A stretch of 8,817 bases of DNA from assembly GCA_945873875.1 (NCBI GenBank), contig CAMCER010000020.1:1-8817 (forward strand), written 5' to 3'. The notes beneath the pieces are model-generated. The model was given only the letters and a program-made list of their open reading frames with translations, was not told the origin of the DNA and ran no database searches. A program made the translations under genes and the position numbers. Shown here piece by piece: positions 1-5,878 of the stretch; the first letter of the stretch is position 1; every line of letters begins with the position of its first letter. Source of the DNA: an uncultured Clostridia bacterium. GTDB taxonomy: Bacteria > Bacillota_A > Clostridia > Peptostreptococcales > Anaerovoracaceae.

Positions 1-216
1 AGCCTTAACTGCGAGGAGATCCTTAACGCGCTGACCATTTCAGCCGCTACGAATCCGTCGGCCAAGGCGGCCCTTGAAAAGATAAAGGAACTGAGAGGCT
101 GCAGAGCTCACTGTACAGCTATCTTAAGTGACAGAGACGAGCAGACACTGAGAGGGCTGGGAATAGACGTGACCAGCGACCCTGAATATATAACCACCAA
201 CCTCTACTTCGGATAG
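1..216 (+). CDS. UPF0371/DUF1846 family protein, C-terminal fragment
   Basis: This is the 3' end of a gene entering from the left in frame 1: 71 codons and a TAG stop at 214-216. The reading starts [20 protein letters not shown] and continues through an [14 protein letters not shown] segment to [10 protein letters not shown]. That matches my recollection of the conserved C-terminus of DUF1846/UPF0371 proteins, which have an LNCEEIL..SISAATNP block followed by LKGCEAHSTVILS and LGINLTCEP. Full members are about 500 residues, so most of the gene lies outside. Biochemical function is not established for the family as far as I know. The tail after the last family motif ([11 protein letters not shown]) looks ordinary. 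No intrinsic terminator with a T-run separates it from the permease gene 99 bp downstream, so read-through is possible. Confidence 0.8.
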   Translation, partial: SLNCEEILNALTISAATNPSAKAALEKIKELRGCRAHCTAILSDRDEQTLRGLGIDVTSDPEYITTNLYFG

Positions 217-223
217 GGGCAGG

Positions 224-292
224 CTGCCGGCCGGGAGCACCGCCGGCAGAGGAGCGCCGGAGAGCAGGCGTGTGTGCTGCAGCATCCGGCAG
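224..292 (+). other. GC-rich stem-loop with alternative pairing partners in the DUF1846-AEC gap
   Basis: In the 99-bp gap, CTGCCGGC (224-231) is the exact reverse complement of GCCGGCAG (242-249), giving an 8-bp stem with a 10-nt loop. The inner CCGGC (243-247) can instead pair with GCCGG at 256-260, and CTGCCGG (224-230) can also pair with a second CCGGCAG at 286-292, next to the permease ribosome binding site. No T-run follows, so it is not an ordinary intrinsic terminator. A transcript structure affecting translation or RNA stability is possible but unproven. Confidence 0.4.
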
Positions 293-315
293 GCAGATGA
301 AAGAAGGAATTTGAG

Positions 316-1278
316 ATGTACGGGCAGTTTGCTGTTTTGTTCGGGATGCTCTTTACCGGGTATTTCCTGAGACGTGCAAACTTCATAGACGATAAAATGA
401 ACCATGGGCTGAACAAGTTCATCGTATATTTCGCCTACCCGTGTCTCATAACCCAGGAGATAGGATCCCTGAAGATGACCACGTCTCTGGCGCTGGAATT
501 CATTCTCATGTTCGGAGCCTCCCTGGCGTGCTTTGCCATATACTGCGCCTGGGCCTTTGTCTACGGGAAGGCCAGGAGATTCCCGAGAGATGTATCGGGC
601 GTTGCGGAATTCGCCATGGTCAGCCCCAACAACGGATTCATGGGCTTTTCCATCGCGTCGGTGTTTTTCGGCTCAGAAGCATTCTTCCTGATGATAGCCC
701 ACAGCTCAGCGCTGAACTTCTTGTTCTTCTCATACGGGCTGTATCTGCTTCACAGGGACAGGGGCACGGAGCGCAAGAAAGCCACCTTCGGGAGCATCGC
801 GAAGGTATTCGGCAAGGTGATGATAAACCCCAACATCGTGGCACTGGTGCTGGGCTTCATAATAAGCGTCTGCGGCTGGAGGTTTTCCGGAGTCGTGGGC
901 GAGACTATCGCCACCTACCTTGAATATATGGGAAGAGTAGCCACGCCGATGGCCATGGTCTTCATCGGATCCACTCTGACCAAGTGCCATATAAAGGACA
1001 TTTTAAGACAGCGGATCGTATGGGAGAGTTCTCTCAACAAACTCATACTGCTTCCCGCGCTGACAGTGCTTTTAGTATATTTCCTGCCTATCGCGCCTAT
1101 GGTAAAGGCCATGCTGGTGCTGGGGACAAGTTTTCCTCAGGCAGCCACAGTGTGCATGCTGGCGGAGCAGGAGAACAATAACAAAGAACTGGCTACGATG
1201 ATCATGTTCGAAACGACGATCCTGTCCGTAGTCACACTTCCTGTCGCAATGGAGGTCATAAACTGGCTCATCCTCTGA
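316..1278 (+). CDS. AEC (auxin efflux carrier) family permease
   Basis: A 320-residue, very hydrophobic protein with the order and spacing of about ten membrane helices expected of AEC-family secondary transporters, which are usually 300-330 residues. The first helix starts almost at once (FAVLFGMLFTGYFL) and is followed by the short loop RRANFIDDKMNHGLNKFIVY. The SPNNGFMGFSIASVFFG stretch (about residues 103-119) corresponds to the family GNxGFLGxP-type broken-helix motif. NPNIVALVLGFI (about 172-183) opens the second half. Prokaryotic characterised members carry carboxylates such as malate or malonate; the substrate here cannot be told from sequence. The start is supported by an AAGGAA-type site about 7 bases upstream. 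The stop is 36 bp before pgi with no terminator, so the two are probably co-transcribed, although no functional link is obvious. Confidence 0.87.
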   Translation: MYGQFAVLFGMLFTGYFLRRANFIDDKMNHGLNKFIVYFAYPCLITQEIGSLKMTTSLALEFILMFGASLACFAIYCAWAFVYGKARRFPRDVSGVAEFAMVSPNNGFMGFSIASVFFGSEAFFLMIAHSSALNFLFFSYGLYLLHRDRGTERKKATFGSIAKVFGKVMINPNIVALVLGFIISVCGWRFSGVVGETIATYLEYMGRVATPMAMVFIGSTLTKCHIKDILRQRIVWESSLNKLILLPALTVLLVYFLPIAPMVKAMLVLGTSFPQAATVCMLAEQENNNKELATMIMFETTILSVVTLPVAMEVINWLIL

Positions 1279-1314
1279 GGCGGCGGGTGCCCTTTTAAGG
1301 GAAAGGAGAAAAAG

Positions 1315-2541
1315 ATGGATTTTAAGGTGGACCTGTCTGGTACCGGTATCGGGCAGAAAGAGATCGAAGAGATGAAGATGGAGGCCTCATCTGTCATCGA
1401 GGCGCTGTGGTCCGGAAAAATGGATCTTTCAGGCTGGGTAAAGCTGCCTCTTTACTTTGACCAGCGGAAAATGAGAGAGATAGAGAGGACTGCCGAGATC
1501 ATAAAGGCTCAGTGCGATACTCTGGTAGTCATAGGTATCGGAGGATCATATCTGGGAGCAAAGGCAGTCATCGATGCTCTTGGCGGCGCAGGCCAGCTGA
1601 AGCCGGACGGGGCGGAAGTGGTCTTCGCGGGGACGAACCTGAGCCCGATATATCACCTTGAGCTGATGCAGAAGCTGGAGGGGAAAGATATCTGCCTCTG
1701 TGTAGTCTCCAAATCCGGGACGACAACAGAGACTGAGGCGGTCTACCACATATTCAAGAAGATAATGATCGAAAAGTATGACTCCTCATTCAAGGAGCGT
1801 ATCTACTTCATAACGGGAAAAGGCGATGAAGGTCTGATGCAGGAAGTTCAGACAGAAGGGTATAAGACCTTTACTTTGTCGGATGATATCGGCGGAAGGT
1901 ATTCTGTACTTTCTGAGGCAGGGCTCCTTCCCATGGCTGCAGCGGGAGTGGACATCAGAGACATCCACCGGGGAGCTGAGATAATGGCCACGGATATGGG
2001 CTGGGACGATGTCCTTCAGGATCACGGCATCAGCAGATATCTCCTGAAGGAAAAGGGCAAATGCGTGGAAGCCCTGATCACCTATCAGCCTTTCATGCAC
2101 GGCTTCACTGAGTGGATAAAACAGCTCTTCGCAGAAAGCGAAGGGAAAGCAGGGCAGGGCATACTGCCGACAAGTCTGGATATGACAGGAGACCTTCATT
2201 CTATGGGGCAGTTTCTGCAGGACGGCGCGCCGGTGTTCTTTGAGACCATCATCGAGATAGAAGAAGACCCATTTGATATAACCATTCCGAGCGGAAGATA
2301 TCACGGCGTGACTTTGTCTGAACTGAACAAAGCCGCATGCCGCGGAGCACTGGATGCCCATAAGGAAGCCGGCGTTCCGCTGGTGCATATCACTGTTCCT
2401 GAGATGAACGCCTACAGCATAGGCCAGCTCATCTACTATTTCGAAACTACGTGTGTCATCACAGCCAGGCTCATGGGCGTCGAGCCCTTCGATCAGCCCG
2501 GCGTTGAGAGATACAAATCAGAAATGAAGAAATTCGTGTAA
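1315..2541 (+). CDS. pgi: glucose-6-phosphate isomerase, compact form
   Basis: Interconverts glucose 6-phosphate and fructose 6-phosphate in the cytoplasm. Visible family landmarks: VVIGIGGSYLGAKAVIDAL (residues 71-89), the sugar-phosphate loop SKSGTTTET (132-140), a DDIGGRYSVLSEAGLLP block (190-206) close to the first signature, and the C-terminal signature ARLMGVEPFDQPGVERYK (384-401) ending in the catalytic Lys (K401). At 408 residues it is shorter than the roughly 450-residue Bacillus/Geobacillus type: it stops just 7 residues after K401, where those enzymes continue for about 20-25 more, and it also lacks some N-terminal and internal residues. The usual QEG triplet holding the catalytic Glu reads QDG here (D303). 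An AAAGGAGA site at 1302-1309 sets the start. It shares an apparent transcript with the AEC gene and is followed by the 2583-2606 hairpin. Confidence 0.95.
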   Translation: MDFKVDLSGTGIGQKEIEEMKMEASSVIEALWSGKMDLSGWVKLPLYFDQRKMREIERTAEIIKAQCDTLVVIGIGGSYLGAKAVIDALGGAGQLKPDGAEVVFAGTNLSPIYHLELMQKLEGKDICLCVVSKSGTTTETEAVYHIFKKIMIEKYDSSFKERIYFITGKGDEGLMQEVQTEGYKTFTLSDDIGGRYSVLSEAGLLPMAAAGVDIRDIHRGAEIMATDMGWDDVLQDHGISRYLLKEKGKCVEALITYQPFMHGFTEWIKQLFAESEGKAGQGILPTSLDMTGDLHSMGQFLQDGAPVFFETIIEIEEDPFDITIPSGRYHGVTLSELNKAACRGALDAHKEAGVPLVHITVPEMNAYSIGQLIYYFETTCVITARLMGVEPFDQPGVERYKSEMKKFV

Positions 2542-2573
2542 ATAAAGAAGAAATTCGCATAAAATTCGTATAA
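2530..2573 (+). repeat. three short direct repeats around the pgi stop codon
   Basis: The 12-mer AAATTCGNNTAA occurs three times: 2530-2541 (GT in the variable position, overlapping the end of pgi and its stop), 2551-2562 (CA) and 2562-2573 (TA). The first two copies are also preceded by the same GAAG bases, so the sequence encoding KKFV-stop is echoed just downstream as a non-translated copy. It reads as a local slippage duplication of the gene's 3' end. Confidence 0.75.
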
Positions 2574-2582
2574 AACCAGAAA

Positions 2583-2613
2583 GTCCCGGGCAGAAAAGCC
2601 CGGGACCTGTTTT
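2583..2613. terminator. bidirectional hairpin terminator between pgi and the phosphohexomutase gene
   Basis: A perfect 9-bp GC-rich stem, GTCCCGGGC (2583-2591) with GCCCGGGAC (2598-2606) and a 6-nt loop AGAAAA. On the plus strand it is followed by CTGTTTTACTT; on the minus strand by TTTCTGGTTTTAT. The T-tracts are interrupted but present on both sides. It lies 41 bp after the pgi stop and 37 bp after the convergent gene's stop, so it can end both transcripts. Confidence 0.85.
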
Positions 2614-2643
2614 ACTTATTCAAGGTCTCAGAAGTGTAAGCTC

Positions 2644-4287
2644 TCAGAAGAGTTTTGCTTTCAGAGGCGATGTGTCCAGCTCATCGTACTGGGCCAGGAA
2701 TCCGTAAAGCAGTTCATATATCCTTCTGCATCCGCCTTCGGCTGATGATTCAACGTTCAGCGGAAGGAGCGGATCGTGGAGAGACTTTCTCAGCAGGCAC
2801 CAGCCTTTAAGCGGCGTGTCTGCTTTTTCATCTGCTTCGGATGAGCTTCTTCTGGGGGTCGGCTCCATATCGAAGGCTATCCGTACGCCCTCGTAGTTAG
2901 GCTGCACAAGTTCCATGCCGGGGTAGTTTTTCGCCCACTGTGAAAGTTCTGCTATTACTTTGTCCCCGACCTCTGCCAGACCGCCGGCCGCGTCGATCGC
3001 TTCCGGCTTTATTGGGATGCGGACTTCTTCTGCCTCTGCAGGCTCTTTCAGCTCTTTCAGCACCGTGTCGATGGTCTTTCCTATGGCGAAGAGCTTTGCC
3101 GCCTTGATTACGATCTTAGTTGCCAGATATGCTCCGTCGTCCAGGAAGTGGTTCTCCTTCATGGCTGCATGGCCGGAGGTCTCTATGGCAAGCTGGCAGT
3201 CTTCGCCTGCGGCGTTTAATTCGATGGCCTTGTTTATCACATTCTTGTATCCTCTCCTGAAGCGCAGGTGCTTCAGCTCCAGCACGTTCTCCAGAAAATC
3301 AGTCAGCTCAGTGCTGGTGATGCTGTCGGTGACGATGGTGGTTCCCGGGAACCTTTCTGCCACCAGAGATGCCGCCATGGCGACGATGCCGTTTCTGGCG
3401 ATCTCTTTGCCGTTGTTGTCTACAGCAGCTGATCTGTCTACGTCGGTATCAAAGATTAGGCCAAGATCTGCGCCTGCTTCCTTGACCGCCTTGCATATGG
3501 ACTCGATAGCGGCTTTGTCCTCCGGGTTGGGGGCATGGTTAGGGAACCTGCCGTCAGGTTTGAGGAACTGACTTGCTGATATGTCAGCGCCCAGAGGCTC
3601 CAGCACCTTCGTCGCGTAAAATCCGCCGCTGCCGTTTCCGGCATCGACAACGATCTTCATCCCTGTCAGGGGTTTGTCGAAGGTGAGGGAATGGTTGACG
3701 CCGCGTCTGATCAGGTTCTGCAGGTGCTCGCAGTAAGTATCCATAAGCGGTACGGCTTTGGCAGGATACTGTGTCATGCGGCTTGTTTCAGGCGGTTTAT
3801 TGGTAAGGAAAGGTGAAAGCTTTTTCAGCCTTTCATCGCTTTCTGCGTTTCTGAGGATCGATGAGATGTCTTCCTTGTTCAGGCCTCCGTCTTTGTCGAA
3901 GAATTTGAATCCGTTCCTGTTGAAAGGAAGGTGGCTGGCGGTGATCATAATGGCGCCGTCGCATTTGAATCCGGGGAAAAGAGTGGACATGAACATGGCC
4001 GGAGTTGAGGCGAGACCGCAGTCAAGAGTTTCAACGCCGTAGGGGCCGAAGCCGTTGAGAAGTCCGTATTTCAGTTCCATCCCGGTGATCCTGGGGTCCC
4101 TTCCGATGGCGATCTTAAGTTCCGCCGGCTTTTTGCCTGTCTTTTCGCAGAGCCAGAGCAGGAATCCTCTTGCTATCCTGATGGCTTCGTTTGAAGTCAG
4201 GTTCGGGAGCTCTCCCGGGAAGCCCTCCATGGCGACGCCTCTGATGTCGCTTCCGTTCTGCAGTTTGCTGTAGTCTCTCTTTTCCAT
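2644..4287 (-). CDS. phosphoglucomutase/phosphomannomutase-like alpha-D-phosphohexomutase
   Basis: A 547-residue member of the alpha-D-phosphohexomutase superfamily, which moves phosphate between C1 and C6 of a hexose. All four active-site regions are visible in order: the phosphoserine loop ITASHLP (S118; usual form TASHNP), the Mg2+ loop DTDVDRSA (280-287; D280, D282, D284), the sugar-binding loop ETSGH (369-373), and the phosphate-binding region LLRKSLHDPLLPLNVES (498-514), where most relatives have RPSGTEP. The TASHLP plus SLHDP combination recalls a plant-like PGM/PMM subfamily, from memory. Before the last loop is a charged, probably flexible insertion (about 473-493, rich in R, S, E, D, K). 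Start: GGAGG complement at 4297-4301, 9 bases upstream. It is a single-gene transcript, convergent with pgi and divergent from the VOC gene. Substrate (glucose-P, mannose-P or other) is not decided. Confidence 0.9.
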   Translation of the reverse strand: MEKRDYSKLQNGSDIRGVAMEGFPGELPNLTSNEAIRIARGFLLWLCEKTGKKPAELKIAIGRDPRITGMELKYGLLNGFGPYGVETLDCGLASTPAMFMSTLFPGFKCDGAIMITASHLPFNRNGFKFFDKDGGLNKEDISSILRNAESDERLKKLSPFLTNKPPETSRMTQYPAKAVPLMDTYCEHLQNLIRRGVNHSLTFDKPLTGMKIVVDAGNGSGGFYATKVLEPLGADISASQFLKPDGRFPNHAPNPEDKAAIESICKAVKEAGADLGLIFDTDVDRSAAVDNNGKEIARNGIVAMAASLVAERFPGTTIVTDSITSTELTDFLENVLELKHLRFRRGYKNVINKAIELNAAGEDCQLAIETSGHAAMKENHFLDDGAYLATKIVIKAAKLFAIGKTIDTVLKELKEPAEAEEVRIPIKPEAIDAAGGLAEVGDKVIAELSQWAKNYPGMELVQPNYEGVRIAFDMEPTPRRSSSEADEKADTPLKGWCLLRKSLHDPLLPLNVESSAEGGCRRIYELLYGFLAQYDELDTSPLKAKLF

Positions 4288-4337
4288 TTTTATGATCCTC
4301 CGTTATGATTTCTGGATTATCTTTTTCGTCTCCCGTA

Positions 4338-4346
4338 ATTCTAACA
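4338..4346 (-). promoter_or_regulatory. extended -10 promoter for the phosphohexomutase gene
   Basis: Read on the minus strand the sequence is TGTTAGAAT, an extended -10 (TGn then TAGAAT), about 50 bp upstream of the start codon. No good -35 lies at the normal distance (the hexamer 17 bp upstream is TTCCCT), which is tolerable for an extended -10 site. Confidence 0.5.
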
Positions 4347-4370
4347 TAAACATACATGTAAGGGAAAGTC

Positions 4371-4438
4371 GCGGCCGCGATAAACCTGAAAGTCATAGAG
4401 GGGTGCAGCCGCCACAGACCTGAAGGTCATAGAGGGCC
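4371..4438. repeat. 34-bp imperfect tandem duplication between divergent promoters
   Basis: Two adjacent 34-bp units (4371-4404 and 4405-4438) match at 27 of 34 positions by eye. The best-conserved core is ACCTGAARGTCATAGAGGG, at 4384-4402 and 4418-4436. A weak start of a third unit (GCAACC) follows at 4439. The array opens with the 10-bp palindrome CGCGGCCGCG (4370-4379). It sits exactly between the minus-strand -10 (4338-4346) and the plus-strand -10 (4480-4488), where operators would be expected. No known binding site is recognised. Confidence 0.7.
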
Positions 4439-4479
4439 GCAACCTTACCTTCAGAAGGTTTCAGCGGGGAAGAGCTGTG

Positions 4480-4488
4480 TGGTATAAT
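4480..4488 (+). promoter_or_regulatory. extended -10 promoter for the VOC / histidine phosphatase genes
   Basis: TGGTATAAT is a consensus extended -10 element. The -35 position is weak (TTCAGC at 4460-4465, 17-bp spacer). The start codon at 4539 is about 50 bp downstream, giving a leader of roughly 40-45 nt. A hairpin AACCTT/AAGGTT (4441-4446 with 4455-4460) lies just upstream of the promoter. Confidence 0.65.
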
Positions 4489-4538
4489 CTTGATGAAATG
4501 AAATTAAACGAAGCAGACTGAAAGGGAATGGTACAGGT

Positions 4539-4907
4539 ATGAGATTCAAACTTTACCACAGCAATATCACAGTTCTTGATCTGGAAAGATCCATGAAGTT
4601 CTACGAAGAAGCTCTGGGAATCACTGAAGTTCGCAGGATATCCGCAGATGACGGGTCATATGAGATCGTCTTCCTGGGACACGAAGGGGAGGAGACCATG
4701 CTTGAGATAACATGGTACCGCGACAGGAAAGAGCCTTATGATCTGGGGGACAATGAGATCCACGTGGGATTCAGAGTGGACAATTACGAAGAAGCATATG
4801 AGCACCACAAGAAAATGGGCTGTATTTGTTTTGAAAACCCGAAGCTGGGGATATACTTCATAGCAGATCCGGACGGATACTGGATGGAGGTAGTGCCGAC
4901 CAGGTAA
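4539..4907 (+). CDS. VOC superfamily protein, glyoxalase I-like
   Basis: A 122-residue vicinal-oxygen-chelate protein. It has the two beta-alpha-beta-beta-beta modules of a small glyoxalase: module one opens with LYHSNITVLDLERSMKFYEE, and module two covers NEIHVGFRVDNYEEAYEHHKKMG to the FIADPDGYWMEVVP end. All four metal ligands expected of glyoxalase I are in place: H7, E56, H75 and E117. The length also fits bacterial Ni2+-type enzymes. Lactoylglutathione lyase activity, removing methylglyoxal as a thiol hemithioacetal, is therefore plausible. Another VOC reaction such as an epimerase remains possible, as many clostridia lack glutathione. The start has a modest AAAGGGA site at 4521-4527, 11 bases upstream, and the extended -10 promoter lies before it. 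No terminator separates it from the phosphatase 107 bp downstream. Confidence 0.87.
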   Translation: MRFKLYHSNITVLDLERSMKFYEEALGITEVRRISADDGSYEIVFLGHEGEETMLEITWYRDRKEPYDLGDNEIHVGFRVDNYEEAYEHHKKMGCICFENPKLGIYFIADPDGYWMEVVPTR

Positions 4908-5014
4908 AACTCCGGTTGTGAATCGGAAACCTTCAGGTGCAGTTGTTCCGGCAGCAGAGGCATTGCCGGGAACAAAGGCAGTCTGGAGGACGGCACAGAA
5001 AGGCGGAAACAAAA

Positions 5015-5686
5015 ATGCTGTCACATATACACATCATCAGACACGGCATCACGGAAGGGAATATGAAACAGCTGATGTACAGCAACACTGATCTTCCGCT
5101 GATACAGCAGGGCATAGATGAGATTGCTGAGCTGGCATCCCATAATGTCTATCCGGCATGTGAGGATGCTGAGTACTATACATCGGGCCTCTTAAGGACG
5201 GAGCAGACCCTTGCCATGATATACGGCAAAAGGAAGCATCATAAAGTCTGGGGCCTGCGCGAGATGGAGTTCGGCGTTCATGAGAACAAAACTTTCGATG
5301 AGCTCAACGCGGATCCGGAGTATCGCCAGTGGATGGCAGATGAGACGGGTGAAGCTAAGCTTCCAGGCGGCGAGAGCATGAACGGCTTCAAGCGCCGCGT
5401 CATCGAGGCTTTTGAAGAAGTCTGCAAGGAACACTTTGCCAGAGTGCAGGCCGCCGAAGAACTGGCGAAAGAGGAGCCTGCCGGTGCGGAGCCTGCGGAA
5501 GCAGAGTCTCCCGGGCCGGAGACAGTCGACACTGTGGTCGTTTGTCACGGCGGGCCTATTTCTGTGATCATGGAATACTGCTTCCCTGAGGAAAAGGAGC
5601 ACATGTTCCTTTGGATGCCGGATCCCGGCCACGGATTCACCATCGAATACGAAGATGACAAACCAGTGAGACAAGAAAGATTTTGA
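5015..5686 (+). CDS. histidine phosphatase family protein with acidic Pro/Ala/Glu linker
   Basis: A 223-residue branch-1 histidine phosphatase (phosphoglycerate mutase-like fold). Key residues: IIRHGITEGN at the N-terminus with the phospho-accepting H10 (RHG 9-11), second Arg in SGLLRTEQTL (R61), catalytic acid in LREMEFG (E83), and the second His in VVVCHGGP (H178). Between the core halves lies a low-complexity stretch (about 147-171) rich in E, A and P, just before the strand carrying H178; compact relatives have a short connection there. I chose the ATG at 5015 over the in-frame ATG at 4937 because the 26 extra residues are Arg/Gln-rich and unlike the family, the RHG normally sits about ten residues from the N-terminus, and AAAGGCGG lies about 8 bases upstream. 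The substrate is unknown: it could be a general sugar phosphatase or alpha-ribazole phosphatase-like. Probably co-transcribed with the VOC gene. Confidence 0.88.
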   Translation: MLSHIHIIRHGITEGNMKQLMYSNTDLPLIQQGIDEIAELASHNVYPACEDAEYYTSGLLRTEQTLAMIYGKRKHHKVWGLREMEFGVHENKTFDELNADPEYRQWMADETGEAKLPGGESMNGFKRRVIEAFEEVCKEHFARVQAAEELAKEEPAGAEPAEAESPGPETVDTVVVCHGGPISVIMEYCFPEEKEHMFLWMPDPGHGFTIEYEDDKPVRQERF

Positions 5687-5695
5687 AACGAAGGT

Positions 5696-5736
5696 TTTTT
5701 AACCGCTTTTCCATATATATCGATTGCGGTTAAAAA
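5696..5736. repeat. long palindromic element, copy 1
   Basis: A perfect 11-bp inverted repeat, TTTTTAACCGC (5696-5706) with GCGGTTAAAAA (5726-5736), around a 19-nt AT-rich loop. It starts 10 bp after the phosphatase stop. The core TTTTAACCGCTTTT, an 11-bp variable middle and GATTGCGGTTAAAA recur at 5829-5867. The bases just inside the arms (TTTT left, GATT right) are conserved between copies even though they do not pair. No T-run follows the right arm on either strand, so it is not itself a classic terminator. Confidence 0.8.
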
Positions 5737-5738
5737 CT

Positions 5739-5771
5739 GCGGGCTGCAGAGCCCGCTTTTTCTGTTTTTTT
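5739..5771 (+). terminator. intrinsic terminator after the histidine phosphatase
   Basis: A 7-bp GC stem, GCGGGCT (5739-5745) with AGCCCGC (5750-5756) and a 4-nt loop GCAG, is followed directly by TTTTTCTGTTTTTTT. This is a strong plus-strand intrinsic terminator for the VOC-phosphatase transcript. It begins 2 bp after copy 1 of the long palindrome, so the two hairpins are stacked in tandem in the 3' UTR. Confidence 0.9.
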
Positions 5772-5825
5772 GTAAAAAAGAGGGGAATTAGACTTTTTCA
5801 AGGAAAATCGGAGCGGCAAAAGGGG

Positions 5826-5870
5826 AACTTTTAACCGCTTTTTTTATATGTGAGATTGCGGTTAAAAGTT
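5826..5870. repeat. long palindromic element, copy 2
   Basis: A perfect 13-bp inverted repeat, AACTTTTAACCGC (5826-5838) with GCGGTTAAAAGTT (5858-5870), again with a 19-nt loop. It shares the TTTTAACCGCTTTT and GATTGCGGTTAAAA flanks with copy 1, 132 bp away in the same orientation, while the 11-bp centre differs. It lies between the terminator at 5739-5771 and the 25-bp array, beyond the end of the upstream transcript unit. Confidence 0.8.
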
Positions 5871-5878
5871 GTGGGTTT

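Noticed and set aside
441..923. A 160-codon open frame overlapping the AEC permease in another frame
   Set aside because: Arg/His/Gly-rich frame-shifted reading of a clear membrane protein gene.
1786..2388. A 200-codon open frame antisense to pgi
   Set aside because: Composition is random-looking and it lies wholly opposite a well-conserved enzyme; there is no ribosome binding site or neighbour support.
2960..3571. A 203-codon plus-strand open frame opposite the phosphohexomutase
   Set aside because: Ser/Ala/Met-rich shadow of the minus-strand gene; no family motifs.
4945..4973. Bulged stem GTTCCGGCA / TGCCGGGAAC between the VOC and phosphatase genes
   Set aside because: It has one bulge and no T-run, so it is not a terminator. 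It may be a chance RNA fold, with too little evidence to call a regulatory element.
4937..5014. Upstream in-frame ATG that would extend the histidine phosphatase to 249 residues
   Set aside because: The extra 26 residues are Arg/Gln-rich and unlike the family. The ATG at 5015 has a suitably spaced AAAGGCGG site and puts the RHG motif at the usual distance from the N-terminus.
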